Positions 17,670 to 26,817 of a stretch of DNA of 64,000 bases are shown piece by piece. The stretch covers positions 162,643 to 226,642 of the forward strand of contig SVOZ01000003.1 in the NCBI GenBank assembly GCA_015066115.1. The letters run 5' to 3'. This DNA comes from Oscillospiraceae bacterium (lineage in GTDB: Bacteria; Bacillota; Clostridia; Oscillospirales; Ruminococcaceae). Below the pieces are notes generated by a model that saw nothing but the letters and a program-made list of their open reading frames with translations, did not search any database and was not told where the DNA came from. Position 1 is the stretch's first letter. Every line of letters begins with the position of its first letter. The position numbers were made by a program, and so were the translations under genes.

Positions 17670-18611
17670 TTAAAATAATGCTTCCTCAATTGTAAATCTG
17701 GGGCGCGCCTTAACCTCTTTGTAAATTTTGCCGACATATTCGCCAACGATTCCAAGTGATAAAAGCTGAATGCTGCCAAGTGCCCAAATTGAAGCAACTA
17801 TAGTGGTCCAGCCTGCAACCGTTCTGCCTAAGATCCACTGTATAAGTGAGTAGAGAAGCACCAAAATGCTGCAAATAAGAATTATAACACCAACTGAAAA
17901 AACCATTCTTATCGGCTTTATGCTAAAAGACGTAATTCCGTCTATTGCAAACGCGATCATCTTTTTTAAGGGATATTTTGAGGTTCCCGCAAATCTTTCG
18001 TGTCGTTCATACTCGACAGTTGTGCTCTTAAACCCAACAAGCGGAACAATTCCTCTTAAAAACAGATTTACTTCCTTGAAATCCGAAAGCGCATCAAGCG
18101 CCCTTGCGCTCATTAAGCGGTAGTCTGCGTGGTTATACACCATCTCGACTCCGAAAAACAGCATAAGCTTGTAAAAGCCCTGAGCGGTTATGCGCTTAAA
18201 TGCGGTGTCCTTCTTTCTGCTGCTTCTGACTCCGTAAACAACGTCATAACCCTCGTTAAAACGGTCAACGAACTCGTCTATTGCGTTAATATCGTCCTGC
18301 AAATCTGCATCAAGGGAAATGGCGGCATCGCACTTTCCGCGCACCGTCATAAGTCCCGAAAGAAGCGCGTTTTGATGCCCCTGGTTTCTTGAAAGCTTTA
18401 TAGCGCAAAACTTGCTATTTTGCTTATGAAGCTCCCGCATTATAGAATAGGTGCTGTCGCGGCTTCCGTCATCAACAAAAACAATGCGGCTGTCCTCGGA
18501 AATCTTGTTTTGTAAAATGAGAGAGTCAATTTTCTCCAAAAGTCTTTTTGAGGTTTCGGGCAAAACCTCCTGTTCGTTGTAACAGGGAACTACAAAATAA
18601 ACTGTTTTCAT
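17670..18611 (-). CDS. polyprenyl-phosphate glycosyltransferase, GT2 family (GtrB/CsbB-like)
   Basis: Transfers a sugar from a nucleotide sugar to a polyprenyl phosphate at the inner face of the membrane. The N-terminal GT-A domain shows FVVPCYNEQE (about residues 5-14), VFVDDGSRDST (about 44-54) and the metal-binding SLDADLQDD (about 98-106). Two C-terminal hydrophobic segments (about 233-257 and 270-290) match the CsbB/GtrB/YkcC type. The start overlaps the yfhO stop by 4 nt (ATGA). Coupling to YfhO mirrors the csbB-yfhO pairing described in Bacillus. Confidence 0.9.
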   Translation of the reverse strand: MKTVYFVVPCYNEQEVLPETSKRLLEKIDSLILQNKISEDSRIVFVDDGSRDSTYSIMRELHKQNSKFCAIKLSRNQGHQNALLSGLMTVRGKCDAAISLDADLQDDINAIDEFVDRFNEGYDVVYGVRSSRKKDTAFKRITAQGFYKLMLFFGVEMVYNHADYRLMSARALDALSDFKEVNLFLRGIVPLVGFKSTTVEYERHERFAGTSKYPLKKMIAFAIDGITSFSIKPIRMVFSVGVIILICSILVLLYSLIQWILGRTVAGWTTIVASIWALGSIQLLSLGIVGEYVGKIYKEVKARPRFTIEEALF

Positions 18612-21145
18612 TGCTCATCCTCCGGATCTTGTTGTGTATTGTCTGCGCTTTGAGCCTCGGCATTTTCGGGCGGCAGACGGAATGAAAGCGGCCCGTCTGT
18701 GCTTTTGCTCTCAAGCTCCTGCGCAGAGTGTATCTGGAATGAAAGAACATCACTTTTGTTGTTTATAAGCTCTGCAAGCTCGTCAAACATCTGCTCGTCG
18801 CTCTCTTTTACTCTTGGGTGCTTTTTGCGGTAAATTGAGCAGGAAATAAGATATATTATAAACATAAACAGCGCTGCTAATGAAACGATGATTCCCGCAA
18901 AAAGACCCGGCGTTTCGTAAACAAACTCAATTTCGTTTGCGCCTTCTTCTGCCCAAACCGCAACAAAGCCGCGGTTTACGCATTCAACCTCGACCTCTTT
19001 GCCGTTTACATAGGCCCTCCAGCCCTCGTCATAGGGAATACTGTAAAAAACAAGGTTTGATTTGTCAAGCGTGATGGAGCTTTTAAAGCCTGTGCTCGTT
19101 TCTGTAAATGAATCTGCGCAGTTTGCACGCAGCTTGTCTGTGTCCTCCTGCATATTGGTTTTTGAAAGGAAGGAGGTCATCTCATCTATCTCAACCATAT
19201 TAGAGGTGTATTTATCAATTTGCTCGTCGCTCAGCACGATTGCCTGAAGCATAAGCCTTGCGCGATAGCTTTCTGTAGTCCCATCGTAATATTCCTTGTC
19301 GCAGTAGGTGTCATACGTGAAGCCGATAGGAACATAGTATTCGTTTTTGTAAACATCAAAACCGTTCTGTGCATCTATAAGCTCAAATCCGTAGCAAACC
19401 TCGCGTTCCTCACGACTCGACTCAATAAAGAGATACTTGCAGGAGGTAAGTGTGCGCAGAGCGTATTGGTCGGCTTCGGGACGGGACGCAACAGCGCGTT
19501 CAACTCCGATTTCGGGATAAAAGCTCATGACAGAGCTCGGAACAACGCTGTGAAATGCCTGAATCGAAGGCAGACGCCAGAACATAGGAAGATTGTCCAT
19601 TCCGTCGTAAACATCTATTCTGAAAAACTCATCGTCCTCTTTTTCAAGCGAGATGTTTTGGCTTCCGTAAATAGCCTGGTCGATTATAAAATCTTCGTTG
19701 TAGGAATGCATTTTTCCCGTGCCTATGAAAACCATTGCATAGATAATTGTAACTACGCAAACAAGCCCTGTCATAAGCCTGGTGAAATATTTTTTTCTGC
19801 GCCAGACATTAACAGCAAGAACGGTCAAAAGAATGCAGACAAGCGCGATAATTACATATGCCCAGAATCTTTCGGGATAGGGAGTGAGGCCGAAGGTCCA
19901 TTCATCGTTGGACTTTTTGGGGAACACCCCGACAAGACAGAATGCGGCGGTTATGCCAAGGCTCCAGCGGATACCTGTGTTAAATTCTTTTACAGTGCAT
20001 CTTTCAAGACTTATAACAGTCGCAAGCGCCATAAAGAGAATTGGCATAAAAAACCATCGCGCATAGTATGCGTCGTTAAATGCAGAAAATGCACTGTTTA
20101 AAATAGGAACCAGCGCCATAACAAAGCTTATTCCCAAAATTCTGCGGATAAAATTCTTTTTGTGGGTCTGCACAAAGGTGATAACACCGCACATTCCAAA
20201 AAGAGGAAGCCAGGCGCCTAAGGATGACCATTTGGCATTTGCATCGGGGAAGAAATTTGGTCTTGCAGGAATGTCGGGCGGGAAGAAGAGGCACTGTAAA
20301 ATAGCGAGATACCTTTGAGAGTCGCCGTAAACAAGCCCCGACCAGCCGTTTAAGAACATATTGACTCGAGGATTTCCAAGCACCGTAATAAGCGAAGGAA
20401 CAAGCAAAACTCCCGACAGACAAAGTCCGATAACCGCCTCGAGTGCAAGCCCTAAAAATGAGGGAATGGTAATCTTCCATCTTTCTTTTGAGGTGGAAAC
20501 TCTGACAAAAAAGTAAATAACCGTGAAAACGACCTCTCCGAAAAAGAAGAAGTAGTTACAAAGTGAACAAAGGAAAACGCTGATTGCAAAAAGACCTTTG
20601 CGTCCCTCCTCGATATAAAGCTCTATCGAGAGTAGAATAAGCGGGAAAAAGGCAATGACCTCGTGGAAGTGGTTAAAAAATATGTTGTAGATGCCAAATC
20701 CCGAAAAGGCATAGAGAAGACCGCCTATAACGGCATAGTTTTGATTTGTAACAAAGCGGCGGATAAAGGCGCAGGCAGTTGTTGCCGCAACCGCAAATTT
20801 AAGGCAGAAAAGCGGAGCCATAAGATAGGGGAGTGCTACATTTGGAAAGGGAATGGTAAGCCAGAAAAAAGGACTTCCTAAAAGATAAAATGAATACGAG
20901 CCAACAAAGTTTACGCCAAGATCGGTGTAAAGGTTAAAGCCGATATTTCCTTCGCGTATTGCTCTGTGCGCAAGCTGATAAAAGGGTATCTGCTGAACAT
21001 TGTAGTCGCCGTAAAATAAAAATATGCCGCGATCGTATATAACAAATGGGAGAAAAAACGCGGCAGAAACGGCAAGCGCAATTAGGAACGCCTTAATATA
21101 TAGATGCTTTTCAAAAGAAAAATGCTTTTTTGGCTCTTTGTACAC
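18608..21145 (-). CDS. yfhO: YfhO family membrane protein (GT-C-like glycosyltransferase)
   Basis: An 845-residue protein with about 13 hydrophobic segments. A large extracellular domain follows them (about residues 480-750), then a final membrane helix (about 752-775) and a polar cytosolic tail. YfhO proteins are GT-C-like enzymes that use polyprenyl-linked sugars to decorate envelope polymers outside the membrane; in Bacillus the protein works with the GT2 enzyme CsbB. The start is GTG at 21145, supported by GGAGG seven bases upstream. Its overlap with the GT2 gene supports joint function. No GtcA-like flippase is adjacent. Confidence 0.85.
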   Translation of the reverse strand: MYKEPKKHFSFEKHLYIKAFLIALAVSAAFFLPFVIYDRGIFLFYGDYNVQQIPFYQLAHRAIREGNIGFNLYTDLGVNFVGSYSFYLLGSPFFWLTIPFPNVALPYLMAPLFCLKFAVAATTACAFIRRFVTNQNYAVIGGLLYAFSGFGIYNIFFNHFHEVIAFFPLILLSIELYIEEGRKGLFAISVFLCSLCNYFFFFGEVVFTVIYFFVRVSTSKERWKITIPSFLGLALEAVIGLCLSGVLLVPSLITVLGNPRVNMFLNGWSGLVYGDSQRYLAILQCLFFPPDIPARPNFFPDANAKWSSLGAWLPLFGMCGVITFVQTHKKNFIRRILGISFVMALVPILNSAFSAFNDAYYARWFFMPILFMALATVISLERCTVKEFNTGIRWSLGITAAFCLVGVFPKKSNDEWTFGLTPYPERFWAYVIIALVCILLTVLAVNVWRRKKYFTRLMTGLVCVVTIIYAMVFIGTGKMHSYNEDFIIDQAIYGSQNISLEKEDDEFFRIDVYDGMDNLPMFWRLPSIQAFHSVVPSSVMSFYPEIGVERAVASRPEADQYALRTLTSCKYLFIESSREEREVCYGFELIDAQNGFDVYKNEYYVPIGFTYDTYCDKEYYDGTTESYRARLMLQAIVLSDEQIDKYTSNMVEIDEMTSFLSKTNMQEDTDKLRANCADSFTETSTGFKSSITLDKSNLVFYSIPYDEGWRAYVNGKEVEVECVNRGFVAVWAEEGANEIEFVYETPGLFAGIIVSLAALFMFIIYLISCSIYRKKHPRVKESDEQMFDELAELINNKSDVLSFQIHSAQELESKSTDGPLSFRLPPENAEAQSADNTQQDPEDEQ

Positions 21146-21462
21146 GGTGAATATACCTCCGCTTTGAGTATATTTATGTCAATTATAATAAGTATAACAT
21201 AGTTTTTCCGATTTTAAAAGATGCTATTGCTAAAAAAACGAATTTTTGATAAAATATTTACAATTGGTCTTTAATAAACTTTTTCGTAAACAAAAAATAG
21301 TAAAGACCATAGAATATAAGAGGCAATTAATACTTAAATTATATAAAATATTGCAGAAAATGCATTGACGAATAAAAATAAAAGTTGTATAATTATGTAT
21401 TAATATCTGTGTTAAATTTTTGACACAAAAAATATGCCAAAGTGCAGAATAGGTGATTTTAA
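21146..21462. promoter_or_regulatory. divergent intergenic region yfhO / serC
   Basis: This AT-rich 317-bp gap holds the serC promoter: TTGACG (21365-21370), a 17-nt spacer and TATAAT (21388-21393) on the plus strand. The 70-nt serC leader shows no T-box or other recognised riboswitch. For the yfhO side only AT-rich -10-like sequences are visible around 21180-21200, with no confident promoter. No gene is seen. Confidence 0.7.
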
Positions 21463-22548
21463 ATGAGTAGAGTTTACAATTTTTCAGCAGGTCCGTCTAT
21501 GATGCCTGAGTGGGTCTTAAAAAAGGCGGCAGAGGAAATGCTTGATTATAATGGAAGCGGCCAGTCGGTTATGGAAATGAGTCACCGTTCTCCTGTTTAC
21601 GATGAGATAATCCGCGAAACCGAAGCTCTTTTTAGAAAGACTCTTTCGGTCCCCGATAATTACAAGGTGCTCTTTTTACAGGGCGGCGCAACTTCTCAGT
21701 TTTCGGCAATTCCGCTAAACTTTATGAATGGTAGCGGTAAGGCTGATTACATAGTTTCGGGACAGTTCTCTAAAAAGGCCGCAGATGAGGCTAAGAAGTA
21801 CGGCGATGTTAAGGTTATTGCATCCTCCGCAGATAAAACCTTCTCTTATATCCCTAAGATTACCCGTGAGGATATCCGAGAAGATGCCGACTATGTTTAT
21901 GTTTGCTATAACAACACAATTTTCGGCACCACCTTCCCCTATATCCCCGACACAGGTGATATTCCCCTTATTGCAGATATGTCCTCCTGCATCCTTTCTC
22001 AGCCTATAGATGTTTCTAAGTTCGCTGTAATTTATGGCGGCGCTCAGAAAAATATGGGCCCTGCAGGACTCACAGTTGTAATAATCCGCGAGGATATGCT
22101 GGGTAATGCCCGCGATATAACCCCCGTTATGATGGATTACAAGGTTCAGGCTGATAACAATTCTATGTATAACACACCGCCTACATATTCTATCTATGTC
22201 CACAAGCTCATTCTTGAGTGGATAAATAACGAGATCGGCGGAATTGAGAATATGGAGAAGATCAACCGTGAAAAAGCGGCTATTCTCTATGATTACCTCG
22301 ATTGCTGCACCCTCTTTAAACCTACAGCCGAAAAGGGCGACCGTTCTCTTATGAATGTCTGCTTTGTAACAGGCGATAAGGAGCTTGATGCGTTCTTCTG
22401 CAAGGAAGCCGCCGCAGAGGGCTTTGTAAATATTAAGGGTCACCGCTCGGTTGGCGGTATGCGCGCTTCTATCTACAACGCAATGCCAATTGAGGGTGTT
22501 AAAAAATTAGTTGAATTTATGAAAGCCTTTGAGGCTAAACATAAGTAA
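21463..22548 (+). CDS. serC: phosphoserine aminotransferase
   Basis: PLP enzyme converting 3-phosphohydroxypyruvate and glutamate to phosphoserine. FSAGPSMMP at the N-terminus, the substrate-site MSHRSP and the PLP-lysine in YGGAQKNMGPAG (about residues 190-201) identify it. At 361 residues it has the normal length. serA follows 14 nt downstream on the same strand, so both steps of phosphoserine synthesis from 3-phosphoglycerate are co-transcribed. Confidence 0.96.
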   Translation: MSRVYNFSAGPSMMPEWVLKKAAEEMLDYNGSGQSVMEMSHRSPVYDEIIRETEALFRKTLSVPDNYKVLFLQGGATSQFSAIPLNFMNGSGKADYIVSGQFSKKAADEAKKYGDVKVIASSADKTFSYIPKITREDIREDADYVYVCYNNTIFGTTFPYIPDTGDIPLIADMSSCILSQPIDVSKFAVIYGGAQKNMGPAGLTVVIIREDMLGNARDITPVMMDYKVQADNNSMYNTPPTYSIYVHKLILEWINNEIGGIENMEKINREKAAILYDYLDCCTLFKPTAEKGDRSLMNVCFVTGDKELDAFFCKEAAAEGFVNIKGHRSVGGMRASIYNAMPIEGVKKLVEFMKAFEAKHK

Positions 22549-22562
22549 AGAAGGTTTTTTGA

Positions 22563-23720
22563 ATGTATAACGTAAAATTACTTAATAAAATTGCAAAAAT
22601 CGGTACAGATAGATTTGGTTCAAATTATGTCTGCGCTGAGGAAATAGAAAATCCTGTCGCAATTATGGTGCGTAGCGCTTCAATGCACGAAACCACTCTT
22701 GACGACAGCACACTTTGCGTTGCAAGAGCGGGAGCGGGAGTAAACAATATTCCTCTTGACAAATTTGCTGAGCAAGGCGTTGTTGTTTTTAACACTCCCG
22801 GCGCAAATGCTAATGCAGTTAAAGAGCTTGTAGTTGCAGGACTTCTTTTAGCATCCCGCAATATCGCACCGGCAATGGACTGGGCAAAAACCTTAAAGGG
22901 CAGCGGCGATGAAACCTTAAAGCTGGTTGAAAAGGGAAAGAGCCAGTTTACAGGTCCCGAGATAATGGGCAAAACCCTTGGCGTTGTCGGTCTTGGCGCT
23001 ATCGGAATTTTGGTTGCACAGGCAGCAGTAGCGCTCGGAATGAAGGTTGTCGGTTACGATCCTTTCCTTTCTGTTTCTGCCGCTATAAGACTTCCCAAGG
23101 AAGTTAAGTATGTAGCTGAGCTTGATGATGTTTATGCCGAGAGCGATTATATCACATTGCACCTTCCTTTAAATGCTGAAACTAAAGGCATGATAAATAA
23201 AGACGCTATCGCAAAAATGCGCGACAATGTCAGAATTCTTAACTTTGCTCGCGATGCTTTAGTTTGCGATCCCTGTATGTTAGAGGCGCTTAAAAGCGGC
23301 AAGGTTGCAAGATATGTAACAGATTTCCCCACAGATGCAGTTATCGGCGAAGAAAATGTTGTTGCTCTGCCACACCTTGGCGCATCTACCCCCGAATCTG
23401 AAGATAACTGTGCCGTTATGGCCGCAGACGAGATCAAAAACTACCTTGAAAACGGAAATATCGTAAACTCTGTAAATATGCCCAGAGCCGAGTTTGGTGC
23501 GGTTTCTGCCGGAGTCTGTCGCCTTTGCGTAATTTGTAAAAATGCTGAGCAGACAGTTTCTGCAGTTTCTTCTGCCATCGCCGGCGCGGAGCGCTCTGCA
23601 ACCTTTACAAGAGGCGATTATGCATACATAATGGCTGATTTCGCAGGCGATGCACAGTCCGCTCTTGAAAAAACAAAAGCTGTTGACGAAGTTGTTCGAG
23701 CAAGAGTGATTTGCGGCTGA
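22563..23720 (+). CDS. serA: D-3-phosphoglycerate dehydrogenase
   Basis: NAD-dependent first enzyme of serine synthesis. The Rossmann motif GVVGLGAIG is near residues 140-148. The catalytic Arg is in ARAGAGVNNI-type context (about 50-59) and the catalytic His in LPHLGAST (about 267-274). At 385 residues it is the short form. The C-terminal 70 or so residues are reduced compared with standard ACT domains, so classic serine feedback is uncertain. It pairs with serC. No serB phosphatase gene is nearby. Confidence 0.94.
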   Translation: MYNVKLLNKIAKIGTDRFGSNYVCAEEIENPVAIMVRSASMHETTLDDSTLCVARAGAGVNNIPLDKFAEQGVVVFNTPGANANAVKELVVAGLLLASRNIAPAMDWAKTLKGSGDETLKLVEKGKSQFTGPEIMGKTLGVVGLGAIGILVAQAAVALGMKVVGYDPFLSVSAAIRLPKEVKYVAELDDVYAESDYITLHLPLNAETKGMINKDAIAKMRDNVRILNFARDALVCDPCMLEALKSGKVARYVTDFPTDAVIGEENVVALPHLGASTPESEDNCAVMAADEIKNYLENGNIVNSVNMPRAEFGAVSAGVCRLCVICKNAEQTVSAVSSAIAGAERSATFTRGDYAYIMADFAGDAQSALEKTKAVDEVVRARVICG

Positions 23721-23741
23721 TTTTTGTTATAAATAAAAAGA

Positions 23742-23781
23742 AATTGGCTTTGAAGGGTAAACCTTGAAAGCCAATTCTTTA
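23742..23781 (+). terminator. hairpin after serA
   Basis: An inverted repeat AATTGGCTTT / AAAGCCAATT with inner GAAGG/CCTTG pairs is followed by a short T-rich stretch. It probably ends or attenuates the serC-serA transcript. Confidence 0.65.
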
Positions 23782-23839
23782 TATTTCCGAAGTTTTGGGA
23801 ATAATAATACATATAAATCGTTTTTTGAAAGGTTATCCA

Positions 23840-25129
23840 ATGCATAGTTTAAATCAAATGTCCCAAACCGAGCTTAAAGAGCTCTATACAGAATTTAAAA
23901 AAGAATATGACGAGATTTGCAAGCTCGGAATAAATCTTGATATATCAAGAGGTAAACCAAATGCCGCTCAGCTTGACTTAAGTAACGGCCTTATGACCTG
24001 TCTTGATGAGAGCATAATTGAAAAATGCTCCTTTGACTATCGTAACTACGGAGTTATGGAGGGGGTTCCCTCAGCGAGAAAAATGTTTGCGCCGCTTCTT
24101 GGGGTCGACTATGAAAATACCCTCGTTTGCGGCAACTCAAGTCTTAATATTATGTACGACTGCATTGTAAGAGCAATGCTTTTGGGTGTTCTCGAAGGCA
24201 AAACGCCTTGGAGTAAACTCGAAAAGGTAAAATTTCTTTGCCCCAGCCCGGGCTATGACCGCCATTTTGCCATCTGTGAGGAATTTGGCATTGAAATGAT
24301 CGTTGTTGATATGACCGAAAGCGGTCCCGATATGGATAGGGTAGAAGAGCTTGTTGCCGCCGACCCGACCATTAAGGGTATGTGGTGCGTTCCTAAATAC
24401 TCAAATCCGCAAGGAATTACCTATAGCGATGAAACTGTTCGCCGTCTTGCTAAAATGAAAACTGCGGCTGACGATTTTCGAATTTTCTGGGATAATGCCT
24501 ACTGTATGCACGACTTGTATGACGACGGAGATGAGCTTTTAAGCATTTTAGATGCCTGCACCGAGGCAGGAAACCCCGATAGACCCTATATATTCTTTTC
24601 CACCTCGAAAATTAGCTTTGCAGGAAGCGGAGTTGCCGCAATGGGAGGCTCAAAGGCTAATATTGACTGGCAGAAAAAACGCATGACCATTCAGACTATA
24701 AGCTTTGATAAAATCAATCAGCTTCGCCACGTAATCTATTATAAGGATGCAGACGGCCTTAAAGAGCATATGAAAAAGCACGCCGAAATTCTGCGCCCCA
24801 AATTTGAAACGGTGCTTTCTTACTTTGATAGAGAGCTTGCGCCCCTTGGATGCGTTTATTATCCGCGTCCGCGCGGAGGATATTTTATCAGCCTCGATGT
24901 TCCTGATGGCTGTGCCAAAAGAGTAGTTGAGCTTTGCAAAAACGCAGGAATTTCTTTAACTCCCGCAGGCTCGACCTATCCTTATAAAAAGGATCCGCGC
25001 GACAGAAACATAAGAATTGCCCCGTCCTATCTTGATGTTAAAGACCTTGAAAAAGCTTGTAAGGCACTTTGTGCCTCTGTAAAACTCGCCTGTGCAGAAA
25101 AATTTTACAAAATTAGGGAGATGTTTTAA
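23840..25129 (+). CDS. class I/II aminotransferase (AspC subgroup Ic type)
   Basis: PLP-dependent aminotransferase, 429 residues. DISRGKPNAAQLDLS near the N-terminus and the PLP-lysine in FFSTSKISFAGSG are typical of the family annotated as alanine-glyoxylate/aspartate aminotransferase (PF12897 type). Aspartate transamination is the likeliest activity but is an inference. ATG at 23840, 7 nt after GAAAGG, is the start; a longer in-frame extension to 23795 has no ribosome site. The stop overlaps the start of the next gene (TAATG). Confidence 0.88.
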   Translation: MHSLNQMSQTELKELYTEFKKEYDEICKLGINLDISRGKPNAAQLDLSNGLMTCLDESIIEKCSFDYRNYGVMEGVPSARKMFAPLLGVDYENTLVCGNSSLNIMYDCIVRAMLLGVLEGKTPWSKLEKVKFLCPSPGYDRHFAICEEFGIEMIVVDMTESGPDMDRVEELVAADPTIKGMWCVPKYSNPQGITYSDETVRRLAKMKTAADDFRIFWDNAYCMHDLYDDGDELLSILDACTEAGNPDRPYIFFSTSKISFAGSGVAAMGGSKANIDWQKKRMTIQTISFDKINQLRHVIYYKDADGLKEHMKKHAEILRPKFETVLSYFDRELAPLGCVYYPRPRGGYFISLDVPDGCAKRVVELCKNAGISLTPAGSTYPYKKDPRDRNIRIAPSYLDVKDLEKACKALCASVKLACAEKFYKIREMF

Positions 25130-26778
25130 TGAAAAAGAAAATGTCCGTAATGATCCGCGTTCTTCTTTGCCTTGTGGCAGAATTTTTGCTTTTCTGGTTT
25201 GAGCTTCCTCCGCTTAATTTAAGAAGTAAGGCTTTCTGGATCTTCCTTATTGAGAGTGTAATTGTCTGTACAATTATTTTTGCAATCTCTTCCATTACCG
25301 CCTTTATTAAAAATAACAGCGGCAGAAATGGCAGGGAAATAGCCGAAAACGGCAAAATCGCAATCAAAGCATCGGCAAAGCCCTTTAAGTTTGTTTTGAT
25401 TGCCATTGCCGCAATGATTGTTTTTACGATCGCTGTGGATGTAGTCGGCTCTAAGCTTTTTAACGCAAAAAAATACGCAAATCTTATTCAGATAACCGAG
25501 GGCGATTTTTCAAAGGATGTTGCCGAGCTTAAAATGTCGCAGATACCTGTTGTTGACCGCGACACCGCAACAAGACTTGCTCAGCGCGAGCTTGGAAACA
25601 TAACCGACCTAGTTTCCCAGTTTGAAATCGACGAGGAATACACACAGATAAACTATAAAAATCACCCCTACCGTGTAACCCCGCTTAAATATGCAGGCTT
25701 TATAAAGTGGCTTACAAATAATTCAAGCGGCGTCCCCGGATATATAACGGTCGATCTCACAACTCAGGAAGCAGAGCTTGTAAGGCTTGAAAAAGAAATT
25801 CGCTATTCGCAAAGTGAATACCTTTTAAGAAATGTAGCAAGATATTTAAGATTTGAGCATCCCACAAAGATTTTTGCCGAAACCTCTTTTGAAATTGATG
25901 ATAACGGAACTCCTTATTGGGTGGCTTCAGTTATTGACTATAAAATCGGTCTTTGGAATGGCGAGATAATAAAAGGCGTTGTGCTTTTAAATGCTCAAAC
26001 AGGTGAAAATAAATATTATCCTGCTGAAGAAATTCCCACATGGGTCGATCAGGCCTACGATTCTGACCTTATAATCACCCAGCTTGCCTATAACGGCCTT
26101 TACTCCGACGGCTTCTTTAACTCGATTTTAGGCCAGAAAAACTGCACCCAGCCCACCGACGGATATAACTATATCGCAATCGACGACGATGTTTGGGTCT
26201 ACACAGGCATAACCTCGATAACCGAGGATGCCTCAAACTTAGGCTTTGTTCTCTCAAACCTTCGCACCAAGGAAACAAAATACTACACCCAAGCAGGCGC
26301 TGAGGAATATTCAGCAATGGATTCTGCCGAGGGTCAGGTTCAGCATCTTGGCTATCAGGCAACCTTCCCGATACTTTTAAATATTGCCGATAGACCCACC
26401 TATTTTGTCTCTCTTAAAGACGACGCAGGACTTGTTAAAATGTATGCTTACGTCGATATGGAACGCTATCAGATAGTTGGAATCGGTGCAACAGTTGACA
26501 AGGCAAGGCAGGCTTATTTAGAGGCTCTCCAGGGCGAGAATATTGATCTTGACAATAAGGTCGAAGAGGAACTTAAAAACCTCTATAGCGGCACGGTTTC
26601 TGCAGTTTCCTCTGCGGTTATAGACGGAAACACAAATTACTATGTAATGATAGGTGAAAGCGACAAAATATATGTCCTTCCTGCAATCCTTTCCGAAAAA
26701 CTGCCCTTCTTAAAGGTTGGCGATAATATAACCATCACCGAAATTTCGGGCCAGTATAAATCGGTTGAAATAAAATAA
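25129..26778 (+). CDS. membrane-anchored protein of unknown function
   Basis: I do not recognise a named family for this 549-residue protein. It has three N-terminal hydrophobic segments (about residues 8-25, 37-60 and 87-106). A large, probably extracellular region follows, rich in beta-type sequence. It contains repeated units in which a short conserved-looking strand pattern ends in KYY (for example near residues 302-307 and 384-390). PepSY-like repeats are one possible comparison. It overlaps the aminotransferase stop by one base and is followed by a terminator, so the two genes are co-transcribed, but no shared pathway is evident. Confidence 0.75.
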   Translation: MKKKMSVMIRVLLCLVAEFLLFWFELPPLNLRSKAFWIFLIESVIVCTIIFAISSITAFIKNNSGRNGREIAENGKIAIKASAKPFKFVLIAIAAMIVFTIAVDVVGSKLFNAKKYANLIQITEGDFSKDVAELKMSQIPVVDRDTATRLAQRELGNITDLVSQFEIDEEYTQINYKNHPYRVTPLKYAGFIKWLTNNSSGVPGYITVDLTTQEAELVRLEKEIRYSQSEYLLRNVARYLRFEHPTKIFAETSFEIDDNGTPYWVASVIDYKIGLWNGEIIKGVVLLNAQTGENKYYPAEEIPTWVDQAYDSDLIITQLAYNGLYSDGFFNSILGQKNCTQPTDGYNYIAIDDDVWVYTGITSITEDASNLGFVLSNLRTKETKYYTQAGAEEYSAMDSAEGQVQHLGYQATFPILLNIADRPTYFVSLKDDAGLVKMYAYVDMERYQIVGIGATVDKARQAYLEALQGENIDLDNKVEEELKNLYSGTVSAVSSAVIDGNTNYYVMIGESDKIYVLPAILSEKLPFLKVGDNITITEISGQYKSVEIK

Positions 26779-26782
26779 AAAT

Positions 26783-26812
26783 AAGGCACGCTCCAAAAGA
26801 GCGTGCCTTTTT
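26783..26812. terminator. bidirectional terminator
   Basis: An 11-bp stem AAGGCACGCTC with loop CAAAA and a T-run separates the convergent membrane protein and antiporter genes. Confidence 0.88.
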
Positions 26813-26817
26813 GCCGT

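Noticed and set aside
19220..20101. 293-residue open frame opposite yfhO
   Set aside because: It is fully antisense to a certain membrane-protein gene, with no ribosome site or recognisable domain.
21715..22443. 242-residue open frame antisense to serC
   Set aside because: It is a shadow of the serC codon pattern with no start signal.
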